From: Alteromonas profundi
Lineage (GTDB): Bacteria; Pseudomonadota; Gammaproteobacteria; Enterobacterales; Alteromonadaceae
NCBI RefSeq assembly: GCF_010500865.1
Contig: NZ_JAAAWN010000016.1
Coordinates: forward strand, 24,748 to 88,747
DNA length: 64,000 nt
Direction: 5' to 3'
The notes beneath the pieces are model-generated. The model worked only from the letters and a program-made list of their open reading frames with translations, had not been told where the DNA came from and did not search any database. The position numbers were made by a program, and so were the translations under genes. Positions 1 through 9,571 of the stretch are shown piece by piece (position 1 is the stretch's first letter; each line of letters opens with the position of its first letter).

Positions 1-620
1 ATTCTGAGTATTTTAACTTCTAACTTTATTGGAGAGTTAATTACTGTTAATTCAACTAAAATACTGCCGCCAGTTTCAAGTGGAATTTGAAACTGGTTTG
101 GCACACTAGTATTAATCAAGTTAAGCGCCTGAGCTATGGAGATAGCCGTCGCTTCTACAGTTTTTATCTTTCCCTCTAAGCTATTATTTAGATAGTCGCT
201 TACATCAGCACGACAATAGCTGCAATTAACGAATTCCCAGGGTGAAGATATAACTTCTTTCGGAATTGATTTTGCTTCAGCTTCGGCCACCAGAGAGTTC
301 GAAGCATTGCTGAGGTCCGTCATCATTGTTGAAATACCCGAAGGAACTGAGGAAAGCATGTATGTCACAACCGGAACTTCAGGCATCCCTGGAAGAGTGG
401 GAGTGAGAGAAAGAGTTACATCAAAAGAACGAGCATTTTTATTGTAAATATCAACAAGCGTAATATGCTTTTTTTCACCAACCTTTAAGTTCAACATACC
501 CCATGACACAATTTTATCGGAATGGCTGCAATCATAACACTCAACGACTTCCGAACTTACAGCTAGCTTAGAAAATGACACTAGAATAGCTAAAAAAAAT
601 CCAATAGACATTAATTTCAT
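1..620 (-). CDS. Exported protein with two CxxC motifs, 3' end outside window
   Basis: An open frame starts at the ATG at 618-620 and runs off the left edge of the window, so only about 206 N-terminal residues are visible. A GGAAG ribosome-binding site lies 6 bases upstream. The N-terminus (MKLMSIGFFLAILVSFSK) is a clear signal peptide. The mature part has two CxxC pairs, CYDC near residue 28 and CSYC near residue 130, which suggests a disulfide-bonded or metal-binding periplasmic protein. I do not recognise the family. The gene is monocistronic as far as can be seen, with a long non-coding stretch upstream. Confidence 0.7.
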   Translation of the reverse strand, partial: MKLMSIGFFLAILVSFSKLAVSSEVVECYDCSHSDKIVSWGMLNLKVGEKKHITLVDIYNKNARSFDVTLSLTPTLPGMPEVPVVTYMLSSVPSGISTMMTDLSNASNSLVAEAEAKSIPKEVISSPWEFVNCSYCRADVSDYLNNSLEGKIKTVEATAISIAQALNLINTSVPNQFQIPLETGGSILVELTVINSPIKLEVKILR

Positions 621-1458
621 TTATTACTTCCTTTTACTGTTCAAATGGGCTTTTAGTAGGCCAAAAAATGATGACGTAGGTATTATTTTTTTGTTACGAC
701 TAAAAGACTGATACCTCAAAAAAGTAACCCTAGACATTAAGCCTTAACACATGTTGCGACAAAGAATTGGTTTCAAGGAAATACTATCGATACTATAGAG
801 CCAGTAATACCGTTTATAATATTTCCATTGATTCACCACTGTTAAGTCTAGGAGCCCGAGTCCTGCTCTTTACTAAGGAAATTGCGAATAAGTCCTGCAA
901 TTTAGTGCCAATAGCAGCCGTTCGAATATTTGTAATTAAACGGCAGAAAAGTACGTAAACCGGACCTTGGTACTTGAAGCTCGAACACAATGCACAGCTT
1001 AAACATGCATCATGCTCAGGGCGTGCTTTCATATATCTACTAGAAGATTTCAGTAGCAATGACCAGCGTATTCCAATTCGATTAACAACAATGATTTCGT
1101 CATTGCTTTTCATATCTAAATTTGTAATGCGTGAAACAGGTCTTGAATTCAGAAGTCACAGAGGATAGTACATAGTGTTAATCTTTCCTATATTCAGGTT
1201 TGTGCGCCTACCATTACACAATTACCGTTAGAACACGTGGGATTGCCACTTGTTGAATTGGCGTTGGGCTTTGATAACCCCGCGAATCGAGAGTGGCTAA
1301 TAATGGCGCGTTTAAACTCAGGGTAGAAAAAGGCATGAAAAAAGCACCGCTTACATAAAGTTAAGTCGGTGCTTTTGTAGCATTGAAAGGGTAATTGTCG
1401 CAGACTAGTCTGTGCAAATTTGCGGCCATTTCAGTGCGAGTGGCGCTGCATCAGCGCA
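621..1458. other. Intergenic stretch with possible gene remnant
   Basis: No convincing gene. Short ORFs on both strands between 767 and 1168 overlap each other and lack ribosome-binding sites. At about 1180-1325 a plus-strand open frame without a start codon ends at a TAG and reads like the C-terminal tail of a protein (it contains GFDNPANREW), so it may be a gene remnant; its family is not recognised. The intrinsic terminator at 1340-1376 lies within this stretch. Confidence 0.4.
1340..1376 (-). terminator. Intrinsic terminator of the esterase-like gene
   Basis: AAAAGCACCG at 1340-1349 pairs with CGGTGCTTTT at 1367-1376. Read on the minus strand, the hairpin is followed by a run of six T. 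It lies about 80 bases downstream of the minus-strand gene ending at 1459. Confidence 0.75.
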
Positions 1459-3078
1459 TTAATTTTCAGTCAGATTTAAACTGTCAACAATGTACAGCGT
1501 ATTGCCATCAATCACGGTATTATTGATATCTAAATATTTTTGACCTAGTGGTGCGCCTTCTTCCGATTTTGACCAGGTGGCAAAATCATCATCGTTAAGT
1601 ACACCTAAGCGACTGCCATCAATCACCCAAAGACCTTCCATTTTGTCGTGTGGGTATGCCACTTCATCCACCATATCAACGACCATTTCCAGCTTTTCAA
1701 CCGGAGCAATCCCTAAGTTGGCCAGCATACCCCAACCCTGGTCGTAAACGCCGTCAGTGGCATTGTCGTTGATAACTTCTTCCAGCGTAGCACCGTCAAT
1801 CACCAGGCCTAATGCATCATCCTGTGTGATAGTGCCAGCAGCGGCGACACTTTCCAGATCGGTTGCGTTACTGATGTCAATTTTATACACCTGTTTCTGG
1901 GCTGCGCCCGTTTTGCCAAAGAATGCACCATCGCGCTCTAACACTAAGAATTGCGTGTCGCTGATGGCTTTAATGGCAGAGTTGGAATTAGAGCCTTTTT
2001 CCTGTCTGTACAGATACTGTGAGATAGCGCCGGTTGCCAAATCTACCGTAACAATGCGTGTCATATCGGTTCTGTTTCTGTCGGGGTTATCCAGACTCGA
2101 TTGCATAATACCTACTAAGGTGCTTTCATCTGGCGTGATGGTCAGGCCTTCCATACCGCGGTTAGCCCAACGATTGCCAAACTCAGCTGGCAGATCATAC
2201 AGGTTACGATCATCTGCAGCGAAAGGGTTAATGCGTTCCAGTTCAACTCCGTCAGCGCTGTAATGCACAATGTGCGGGCCATATTCATCCGATACCCAGA
2301 AGGTACCGTCAGACACAGCGACTAAACCTTCTGAATCTAAACCGTAATCATCAAAGACTGCAGGGTTGGTATCGGCATCATAAGGTTGGGTCATGTCTGC
2401 ACGGATCACTTCGCGATCTGTGTTGTAAGGTACTTCGCCCGTGCCGCCTAAGCTTGGCGTATTCGGTAAGCCGCTAATGTTGTTACCATCCCGGTCTTTT
2501 AACAGAATATCGCTGATCTTAGCAATTGAACCATTGGCCTGAACCTCGAATAAGCCAATGCGTGGCGTGTAATCCGGGGTCGGGAAAATTTTACCACTAC
2601 CGTGTGGCGCTCCTTCCTGAGCAGTGCGGTATTTGGCATTAGGGCCACGGTCGGTTAACGCATAAAATTGCATTGGGTTGGTTGGGTGGCCATCAAGGTC
2701 CGAACCATATCCACCGTTACGCACTTCAAAAGTTGAGCCCGGGTAAAAAGTATTGTCCATATCGTTGCGCAGCACGGAATAAGGAAGGCGCGCGCCGCTG
2801 GTGCCAAAAGTGTCCGGGTTACAAACATAAGAGGTATCGCTGACTTCTGACGCCTCTAAAGTACCATCACTATTGGCATCCAGTCCCGAATCTATTTGCA
2901 CGCCGCCCAGCCAACACTGCTCACTGCCGGTAGCCAGTTCGGTTTGTACAACCAGGCTTGTCAGACCATTGCTGCCGTCAGCGCCATTCGTCCCATCGAC
3001 ACCGTCATCGCCATCATCACAAGCGGTTAAAAGTGTTACAACAGATAAAGCAATAACGGATAATTTAAACTTACTCAC
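1459..3078 (-). CDS. Esterase-like activity of phytase family lipoprotein
   Basis: The 539-residue product begins with a lipoprotein signal peptide ending in LLTAC (Cys20), so it is probably anchored in a membrane facing the periplasm or the outside. Residues 21-40 are a short Gly-x-x (collagen-like) linker rich in Asp. From about residue 100 to the end the sequence matches the esterase-like-activity-of-phytase family, a beta-propeller-like fold, with motifs such as LTDRGPN and DSEGLVAVSDGTFWVSDEYGPH. The start is a GTG preceded by GGGAGA. The natural substrate of this family is generally unknown; a phosphoesterase role is inference. A terminator follows at 1340-1376. Confidence 0.85.
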   Translation of the reverse strand: MSKFKLSVIALSVVTLLTACDDGDDGVDGTNGADGSNGLTSLVVQTELATGSEQCWLGGVQIDSGLDANSDGTLEASEVSDTSYVCNPDTFGTSGARLPYSVLRNDMDNTFYPGSTFEVRNGGYGSDLDGHPTNPMQFYALTDRGPNAKYRTAQEGAPHGSGKIFPTPDYTPRIGLFEVQANGSIAKISDILLKDRDGNNISGLPNTPSLGGTGEVPYNTDREVIRADMTQPYDADTNPAVFDDYGLDSEGLVAVSDGTFWVSDEYGPHIVHYSADGVELERINPFAADDRNLYDLPAEFGNRWANRGMEGLTITPDESTLVGIMQSSLDNPDRNRTDMTRIVTVDLATGAISQYLYRQEKGSNSNSAIKAISDTQFLVLERDGAFFGKTGAAQKQVYKIDISNATDLESVAAAGTITQDDALGLVIDGATLEEVINDNATDGVYDQGWGMLANLGIAPVEKLEMVVDMVDEVAYPHDKMEGLWVIDGSRLGVLNDDDFATWSKSEEGAPLGQKYLDINNTVIDGNTLYIVDSLNLTEN

Positions 3079-3543
3079 TTATTATTCTCCCTGAAAATTA
3101 ACTATTGCGAAATGCAATCAAATGAGGTTATGCATGAAACATGATCAGCTTGTGACAGTCTGATGACAGGTAAGTGACAGGTGTATAAAAGGACGTTGTT
3201 GCAAGCCCGTATTGAGTTTCTGCGCTTTAGTTATCGTTTTCACAGCAATATAGTCAATATTGGCCTGAGTCGGCAACAGAGAGACTGAAGCTCATCACTG
3301 CATAAGCCGATAGTGACAGTCTGGTTACTATTGTCTCAAGGTGCCTCCGATGCTGTTGGGCTGCTCCGTACGTAAAGCGGTCGCTGGAAGATTGAGATTC
3401 TAATGACGGCAATGAGTGAAAGCGGAAGTTCGGGGTAAACGCTTTTCATTGAAGCAGTCTGCAAAAAGGGATACACCTATATTGCTAGAAATGATGGATA
3501 GACACTGGGCGTCAACTCTCAGTGCCCACCTACATCCTCGTCT
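3079..3543. other. Intergenic stretch
   Basis: No open frame with a credible start is present. The stretch separates the metal-efflux operon from the esterase-like lipoprotein. I see no repeat or clear terminator in it. Confidence 0.5.
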
Positions 3544-3876
3544 TTAAAAGTCGTTCTTAGCTTTTACACCCAGTACCTGACCATTGTTGGCTATCTTGAA
3601 AAAGACTTGCTTGGCAGCATCAGAATTTGAGGCACTTACCACATAGAACTCTTCTTCAACACTAACGACACTGAACTTTTCAGGCGTCAAGTCTTTCCAC
3701 GATTCATCCAGTTTACCCACTTCAAAGCCAAAATCTTTGAAGGTCATTTGCGTCACAGATTTAGCTGCAATGCTGATGGCTTTCTGGCCGCTGATGACAC
3801 CATGATCGCCATGTGCCAGAGCACTACCACTGATTAATGTGCAGCAAAGTACCACTGCTGATAACGTTTTTTTCAT
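3544..3876 (-). CDS. Small periplasmic protein of metal-efflux operon (DUF6488-like)
   Basis: The 110-residue product has a signal peptide ending in SALA, followed directly by HGDHG, a His-rich start typical of periplasmic metal-associated proteins. The rest is a small alpha/beta domain (VEEEFYVVSAS, QVFFKIANNGQVLGVKAKNDF). I chose the second ATG of the ATGATG pair because GGAG lies 6 bases upstream of it; the frame could also open at a TTG 12 bases further up. It is the last gene of the czc-like operon, 27 bases after its neighbour. A role in metal handling is inferred from context. Confidence 0.75.
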   Translation of the reverse strand: MKKTLSAVVLCCTLISGSALAHGDHGVISGQKAISIAAKSVTQMTFKDFGFEVGKLDESWKDLTPEKFSVVSVEEEFYVVSASNSDAAKQVFFKIANNGQVLGVKAKNDF

Positions 3877-3903
3877 CATATTCTCCAATTTTAATAAGTT
3901 GAT

Positions 3904-4443
3904 TTATTGCTTCAGACCAATTACTTGGTATTCGCCCTTTACCAAAAGCTGCACAGCAATAGGCTTGTCCGATTTGTTTTTCCAATACCAACCATGTGAA
4001 CCGGCGAAAGGAGCAGTAAAGCTTCCTTTCATCTCATTGGATGTCGCTATGGTATAGCTCTCGAAATACCCGGTGGTATCGCCTTCCGGCTCACCATGTA
4101 AATCGAAATAAAGGGCTTCACCGTCGGTCAGCCATTCATAAGTCATTTTTGCATATTGCTGCATGGCAAATTTGTATTCGACACCGCGTCCGGCTGGCAC
4201 GACGACTTCAATGGTCTTAAATTCCTGACTGCCTGAAGTATTGGTATCAGCATTGTTGGTAGAAACAACAACATCAGATTCATTCGCTTGTGCTAGGGTC
4301 GTCAGCCCTAGTTTTTGCCCGATTCCTGTTGGGTCGATGTTGTATTCCGCTGGAAGAATAAAAGTCACCAACGCAATTGCCGCCACAATTGTTGCGGTGA
4401 TACTGGCTTTGACTAAGGTTTTTGTACTAACAGTGTGTTGCAT
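3904..4443 (-). CDS. Membrane-anchored periplasmic protein of metal-efflux operon
   Basis: A 179-residue protein with one N-terminal transmembrane helix (about residues 13-32, ITATIVAAIALVTFILP) and a soluble periplasmic domain beginning near residue 60 (PAGRGVEYKFAMQQYAKMTYEW). It resembles the 'transmembrane anchor protein' seen beside HME-RND pumps and HupE permeases in marine gammaproteobacteria. The periplasmic domain contains HGEPEGD and SHGWYW, which could bind metal, but no function is established. It lies 20 bases after the HupE-like gene in the same operon. Confidence 0.75.
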   Translation of the reverse strand: MQHTVSTKTLVKASITATIVAAIALVTFILPAEYNIDPTGIGQKLGLTTLAQANESDVVVSTNNADTNTSGSQEFKTIEVVVPAGRGVEYKFAMQQYAKMTYEWLTDGEALYFDLHGEPEGDTTGYFESYTIATSNEMKGSFTAPFAGSHGWYWKNKSDKPIAVQLLVKGEYQVIGLKQ

Positions 4444-4463
4444 AATATTCTCTTGTTATAAGT

Positions 4464-5159
4464 TTAATTAACGATGTAGCCGGTAAGCTGATATCCCATC
4501 AACATGACACCAGCACTCATCAGCGCCGTGTTGGTCACGGTAGAGAACCGCTGGAACGAAGGCAGTTTTCGCCAAGCGTTGATGGCGATCAGGATAAACA
4601 CGAGTGCTGCAAACTGGCCCAGTTCAACTCCGATGTTAAAGGCAATCAGATTAGTAATAAGCCCCTCTTCCGGTAAATGGAATTCCTGTAATTTGGTTGC
4701 CAATCCAAAACCGTGAAATAAGCCAAAGATCAGTACCGCCCATTGCGTGTTGGGTTGCCAGTTAAAACAGCGTTTGAAACCACCTAAGTTATCAAAGCCT
4801 TTGTAAACGACAGATAAACCTATGACAGCGTCAATCAGATAGGCGTTAACCTGAATATCGCTCAGCACACCAAACAGTAAGGTTGTGCTGTGACCAATAG
4901 TAAACATGGTCACGTACAGCAGTACTTCCTTGCTGCGGTACAGAAAGAAGATCACACCCACCAAGAACAGCAAATGGTCATAGCCGGTGATCATATGCTT
5001 AGCCCCGATGTACAAAAACGGAATAAACTGCACACCTTGGTTTTGTTCCAGAAATGCGCGAGTATTATCGTCCACCCCATGTGCGAATACATCAATGCTG
5101 ATCAAGGCTAATGCGCCCAGCAGCAGAGTTAAGCTGAGTTTAATAAGACTATTTGGCAT
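4464..5159 (-). CDS. HupE/UreJ-family membrane protein
   Basis: A 231-residue integral membrane protein with a signal-like N-terminus and about six transmembrane helices. The HupE/UreJ signature appears as GAKHMITGYDHLLFLVG near residue 55 and LFHGFGLA near residue 150; the His and Asp residues in these motifs are thought to take part in nickel or cobalt uptake. The start codon overlaps the end of czcA by 11 bases and has GGAG 7 bases upstream, so the two are translationally coupled. HupE proteins are known in hydrogenase and urease operons; here it lies in an efflux operon, so its substrate may be any divalent metal. Confidence 0.85.
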   Translation of the reverse strand: MPNSLIKLSLTLLLGALALISIDVFAHGVDDNTRAFLEQNQGVQFIPFLYIGAKHMITGYDHLLFLVGVIFFLYRSKEVLLYVTMFTIGHSTTLLFGVLSDIQVNAYLIDAVIGLSVVYKGFDNLGGFKRCFNWQPNTQWAVLIFGLFHGFGLATKLQEFHLPEEGLITNLIAFNIGVELGQFAALVFILIAINAWRKLPSFQRFSTVTNTALMSAGVMLMGYQLTGYIVN

Positions 5160-8100
5160 CAGACGACTCCAATACTTCTGTGTCAGTCAAAAGTGACTCC
5201 TTTTCTTTGTGTAAAATGCGATATAAGGCCGGAATAACGAACAGGGTAAGCAAGGTGGATGAAATGATCCCGCCTATCACCACCGTAGCCAATGGACGCT
5301 GAACTTCAGAGCCAATGCCGGTATTGAGCGCCATCGGGATGAATCCCAGTGATGCCACCAATGCGGTCGTTAATACCGGGCGCAATCTCGTTAACGCACC
5401 GTCAAAAATGGCCTGATTCAGATTCACGCCTTCTTTGCGTAATTCACGGATAAAAGACACCATTACCAGACCATTCAAAATGGCGATACCAGACAAGGCG
5501 ATAAAACCCACCGCCGCCGAGATGGAAAATGGGATATCACGCAATAAAAGCGCAGCAATTCCGCCCGTTAATGCCAGTGGCACTCCGGTAAAGATGATCA
5601 TCGCGTCTTTAAACGAGTTCAGTGCTAAAATCAGCAAACCGATGATCATTAGCAAGGTAACCGGTACAACAATACTAAGGCGCTTGGAAGCCGACTGTAG
5701 CTTCTGGTAAGTGCCACCGTACTCTACCCAGTAACCTGCCGGAATTTCGACTTTTTCCGCCACAGCTTGCTGAATATCAGCCACAAAGCTACCTAAATCA
5801 CGTCCACGCACATTGGCGGTGACCACCACCCGGCGTTTGCCATTTTCCCGGTTTATCTGGTTGGCCCCGGACACCAGCTCCAGCGACACCAATTCTTGTA
5901 GCGGAATGCTATGACCATCGGGCAACGTTATGGGTAGGTAATTAAGCGCATCAATATCCTGTCGGCGTGATTCGCCTAAGCGCACAACAATGTCTGAGCG
6001 AACATCGCCCTGATAAAACTTACCGGCAACTGTGCCGCCCATAGCGGTAGCTACCTGCGACTGCACATCACCAAGACTGATATCGTGCTGCATGAGTTTT
6101 TGATGGTCAGGCACAATATTCAGCATGGGTAAGCCGGTAGTCTGTTCAACCTGAATATCGGCAATGCCTTCTATCTGAGAAATAGCAGATTCAATTTCGG
6201 CGCCTAAACCTGTGAGAATATCAAAGTCGTCTCCAAATACCTTGATGGCCAGCTCAGCCCGAACGCCAGCCAGTAGCTCGTTAAAGCGCATCTGAATGGG
6301 TTGCAGAAATTCGTAGCGGTTGCCGGGTATGGGCGCAACCAGAGCTGCGAGCTCTTCGACAATTAGCTCTTTCGGCTTATCAGGATCAGGCCATTGCTCA
6401 CGGGATTTTAAAATAATGAAGTTATCCGCCACACTGGGTGGAACGGCATCAGTAGCCACATCAGCGGTGCCGATTTTGGCAAACACTCGCTCTACTTCCG
6501 GCATCTGCTTAATTTTGTTTTCCAGCGTTTCCTGTAACGCAATAGCCTGACTCAGTGACGTACCCGGAATGCGCAGAGCGTGCATAGCAATATCCCCTTC
6601 ATCCAGATTGGGGGCAAATTCGCTTCCTAGTCTGGTTGCCTGATAGCCAAATACCACCACCATTAGTGACGCAGCTAATACAACTATCCAACGGCCTTTC
6701 AGCACCCAGCTTAACGCAGGACGATATAAGACTCCGGCTCCACGAATCAGCGCACTGTGTTTTTCTTTGACTGGCTTTTTAAACAACAACGCAATGGTAG
6801 CGGGTACAAAGGTGACGGAGAGCAACATCGCACTTAATAAAGCGATGACAACAGTAATCGCCATAGGGTGGAACATTTTGCCTTCCACACCTTCCAGCGC
6901 AAAAATGGGCAGGTAAACGGCTGTGATGATAAACACACCAAACAAAGCCGGGCGGATCACTTCACGGGTAGCGTCAAACACCAACTCCATGCGCTCTCTA
7001 AGTGGTAATGGGGCGTGCTCTTGGTCCGAAGATGGAGCACTTTGGCTGAGCCTGCGCAAACAGTTCTCAACAATAATAATCGCACCATCAACCAACAAGC
7101 CGAAATCGAGTGCTCCAAGGCTCATCAGATTAGCACTTACGCGGGTCTGAACCATGCCGGTAATGGTCATTAACATGGCAAAGGGGATCACCAGCGCGGT
7201 TAAAAAGGCTGCCCGGAAGTTACCTAAAAGAACAAACAGCACCACAATAACTAGAAGCGCCCCTTCCAACAGGTTGGTTTGAACTGTCTGTAAGGTTTTA
7301 TCTACAAGTTTAGTGCGGTCATAAACAGCGGTAGCCACAATGCCTTCGGGCAGACTAGCGTTGATTTCTTTCAGCTTCTCGCCGACGGTATGCGCCACGG
7401 TACGACTGTTCTCGCCAATCAACATGAACACGGTACTCATGACCACTTCGCGGCCATTTTGCGTTGCAGCACCGGTACGTAAACCCTGACCATTTTCAAT
7501 ATCCGCAACGTCCTTAATGGTCAGCGCAGAACCTTTAGTCGATTTCAGTGGAATACGGCCTATTGCCGCAATATCTTCGGCCTGTCCGGGTATTCTGAGC
7601 AGCCACTGCGCACCGTTTTGTTCAATAAAACCTGCGCCTTGATTCTGGTTGTTGCTGGCAATGGCATCGACCACATCCGCTTGGGTTAAACCAAATGCCA
7701 GCAGCTTTTCAGGTTTGAAGGCAATCAGTATTTCACGTTCAAACCCACCAATAGGGTTTACTTCCACTACACCCGGCACACGCATCAACTGTGGCCTGAT
7801 AGTCCAGTCGTGAACTGTGCGTAAATCCATCGGTGTGATGGGCGAACCATCTGCATGGGTGGCATCAGGTTCGGCATCTACGGTGAACATGAATATTTCA
7901 CCCAAGCCCGTAGCAATGGGGCCAAGCTGAGGCTCCAATCCTGTCGGCAGTTCAGAACGGGCGGCGGATAATCGTTCATTCACCAACTGGCGAGCAAAGT
8001 ACACATCCGTCTCGTCACTGAATATGGCGACTACCTGAGATAACCCATAGCGCGAGACAGAGCGGGTATAGGTCAGCCCCGGCAAGCCTGCCAGAGCGGT

Positions 8101-8310
8101 TTCCAATGGAAATGTGACCCGTTGCTCTATCTCAAGCGGTGTATAACCTGCTGCTTCAGTGTTGATCATCACCTGTACATTGGTGATATCTGGCACCGCA
8201 TCAATCGGCAACTTAGTGAAATTCCATATCCCCAGTCCGGCAACAGCCATTACCATCACCAACACAAGAAATTTTCGCTTTATCGAAAAGCGTAAAATCG
8301 ATTCCAACAT
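5149..8310 (-). CDS. czcA: CzcA/CusA-family heavy-metal efflux RND pump
   Basis: At 1053 residues this is a full-length HME-RND inner-membrane proton antiporter, with the usual twelve helices and two large periplasmic loops. The fourth-helix motif reads DFGLLVDGAIIIVEN (near residue 400). Its DFG-x3-D-x5-EN pattern is typical of pumps for divalent cations (Zn/Co/Cd/Ni) rather than the Cu/Ag subfamily. Other family motifs are GLARIM-like GLPGLTYTRS near the N-terminus and a C-terminal GSEVQRPLATVVIGG. AGGAG lies 9 bases before the ATG. It forms a tripartite complex with the adjacent adaptor and outer-membrane factor. Exact metal specificity cannot be read from sequence alone. Confidence 0.93.
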   Translation of the reverse strand: MLESILRFSIKRKFLVLVMVMAVAGLGIWNFTKLPIDAVPDITNVQVMINTEAAGYTPLEIEQRVTFPLETALAGLPGLTYTRSVSRYGLSQVVAIFSDETDVYFARQLVNERLSAARSELPTGLEPQLGPIATGLGEIFMFTVDAEPDATHADGSPITPMDLRTVHDWTIRPQLMRVPGVVEVNPIGGFEREILIAFKPEKLLAFGLTQADVVDAIASNNQNQGAGFIEQNGAQWLLRIPGQAEDIAAIGRIPLKSTKGSALTIKDVADIENGQGLRTGAATQNGREVVMSTVFMLIGENSRTVAHTVGEKLKEINASLPEGIVATAVYDRTKLVDKTLQTVQTNLLEGALLVIVVLFVLLGNFRAAFLTALVIPFAMLMTITGMVQTRVSANLMSLGALDFGLLVDGAIIIVENCLRRLSQSAPSSDQEHAPLPLRERMELVFDATREVIRPALFGVFIITAVYLPIFALEGVEGKMFHPMAITVVIALLSAMLLSVTFVPATIALLFKKPVKEKHSALIRGAGVLYRPALSWVLKGRWIVVLAASLMVVVFGYQATRLGSEFAPNLDEGDIAMHALRIPGTSLSQAIALQETLENKIKQMPEVERVFAKIGTADVATDAVPPSVADNFIILKSREQWPDPDKPKELIVEELAALVAPIPGNRYEFLQPIQMRFNELLAGVRAELAIKVFGDDFDILTGLGAEIESAISQIEGIADIQVEQTTGLPMLNIVPDHQKLMQHDISLGDVQSQVATAMGGTVAGKFYQGDVRSDIVVRLGESRRQDIDALNYLPITLPDGHSIPLQELVSLELVSGANQINRENGKRRVVVTANVRGRDLGSFVADIQQAVAEKVEIPAGYWVEYGGTYQKLQSASKRLSIVVPVTLLMIIGLLILALNSFKDAMIIFTGVPLALTGGIAALLLRDIPFSISAAVGFIALSGIAILNGLVMVSFIRELRKEGVNLNQAIFDGALTRLRPVLTTALVASLGFIPMALNTGIGSEVQRPLATVVIGGIISSTLLTLFVIPALYRILHKEKESLLTDTEVLESSDAK

Positions 8311-8321
8311 GATTTACGCTC

Positions 8322-9563
8322 CTAGTGGTCGTGTGATGCGCCCGACTTTTCAATGTCGGCTTTTAAGATGTAGCTGTTCTCGGTTACATACTCGGTGCCC
8401 GGATTCAATCCGCCGAGCACTTCAACCCATTCTCCGCCCTCACGTCCCAACTCCAGCATACGTACTTCATACTGTTCACCGACTTTGGCATAAACCACCG
8501 TAAAATCGCGAAAACCTTGTAAACCAACGCGCTTAACCGCCAGTGGTACGTCTATGGTAGCGACTTCAATATGCGCTCGAACGAAGCTGCCAGTGGTCAA
8601 TTCACCCTTTTCGTTAGGTAAGGTTACCCACACGATGCGAGCCTGATCATACCGCACCTTTGGTTCGATAAACGAAATGGTGCCTTGGTAGTTTCTATCC
8701 ACACCTTCAACCTGCAAGTTCACCACTGAACCTTTACAGACTTTTTGATAATCGCTTGGATAAACAGCCAGCTTTGCAATGTATTGGCTGCTATCTGTAA
8801 TGCTCAGTAAGGTGCGGCTGGCAGTTTGTTCTCCCGCATTCGCAAACTGCTCTGTGATAACGCCATCCGACGGCGCTTTAACTTGATAAGGCTTCAGGCT
8901 CTCATTACTTTCTACCGTTAACAGCGTTTGCCCTTTCTTCACCTCTTCACCGAAACCCACATGCAATTTGGTAATTTCCCCATCAAATCGAGCCGAAACA
9001 GAACGTTGCGCCCCCACAGGCAGTGCCAACGTGCCGTAGGCAGGGATAGTTTGATGCAGGGTCGCAGGTCCTGCGATAGCCGTTTGAATATCCATTGCCT
9101 CTGCCACAGCTTGCTCAATAATGGTACGCCCTTCGAAGTTGTCATATTGCCAGCGGTAGGATTTACCCTGATGCTTAGCTTCGATGGTGACCACAAAAGA
9201 ATGGGGTTCATAGATTTCCATGTCACCGCGCAGGAAATCACCTTGAACATAGAAATTAATGTCATCAACAACATTACCCAAGCGGGTCAATTTAACGTTC
9301 AAATCTACCGACTTTGGATCGATAGGTTGGCCTTCTTTGGTGAGCCAAACACGAAATTCAGGAGGAACGCCCGTTTCGAAAATTGACAACTCCAAAGCGA
9401 AATCACCATCACGTAACATACGTCCCCGATGTGGGCCTTTTTCTGGTTCAGGCTGTTCAGCAGCAGGCGCAGATGATGCCATTACCGGAAGGCTGACTAA
9501 GTCTAAGCTGAGGTTTAATAACATCGCCAAACTCAATGACGAAAGGATTTTATTGTTTTTCAT
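8322..9563 (-). CDS. czcB: RND efflux periplasmic adaptor (membrane fusion protein, CzcB-like)
   Basis: About 413 residues. A signal peptide is followed by an extra N-terminal domain (EPEKGPHRGRMLRDGDFALELSIFETGVPPEFRVW) common in CzcB-type adaptors. The barrel-sandwich (lipoyl-like) halves follow, with VKKGQTLLTVESNES and VKAPSDGVITEQFANAGE. The C-terminus ends in ASHDH. I chose the ATG at 9563; an in-frame GTG at 9575 overlaps the czcC stop (GTGA) and would add four residues. The protein bridges CzcA and CzcC in the periplasm. The spacing to czcA is 11 bases, which supports a single operon. Confidence 0.9.
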   Translation of the reverse strand: MKNNKILSSLSLAMLLNLSLDLVSLPVMASSAPAAEQPEPEKGPHRGRMLRDGDFALELSIFETGVPPEFRVWLTKEGQPIDPKSVDLNVKLTRLGNVVDDINFYVQGDFLRGDMEIYEPHSFVVTIEAKHQGKSYRWQYDNFEGRTIIEQAVAEAMDIQTAIAGPATLHQTIPAYGTLALPVGAQRSVSARFDGEITKLHVGFGEEVKKGQTLLTVESNESLKPYQVKAPSDGVITEQFANAGEQTASRTLLSITDSSQYIAKLAVYPSDYQKVCKGSVVNLQVEGVDRNYQGTISFIEPKVRYDQARIVWVTLPNEKGELTTGSFVRAHIEVATIDVPLAVKRVGLQGFRDFTVVYAKVGEQYEVRMLELGREGGEWVEVLGGLNPGTEYVTENSYILKADIEKSGASHDH

Positions 9564-9571
9564 AATTTGTC

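Noticed and set aside
767..1168. Short overlapping ORFs on both strands
   Set aside because: They overlap one another, have atypical composition and no ribosome-binding sites.
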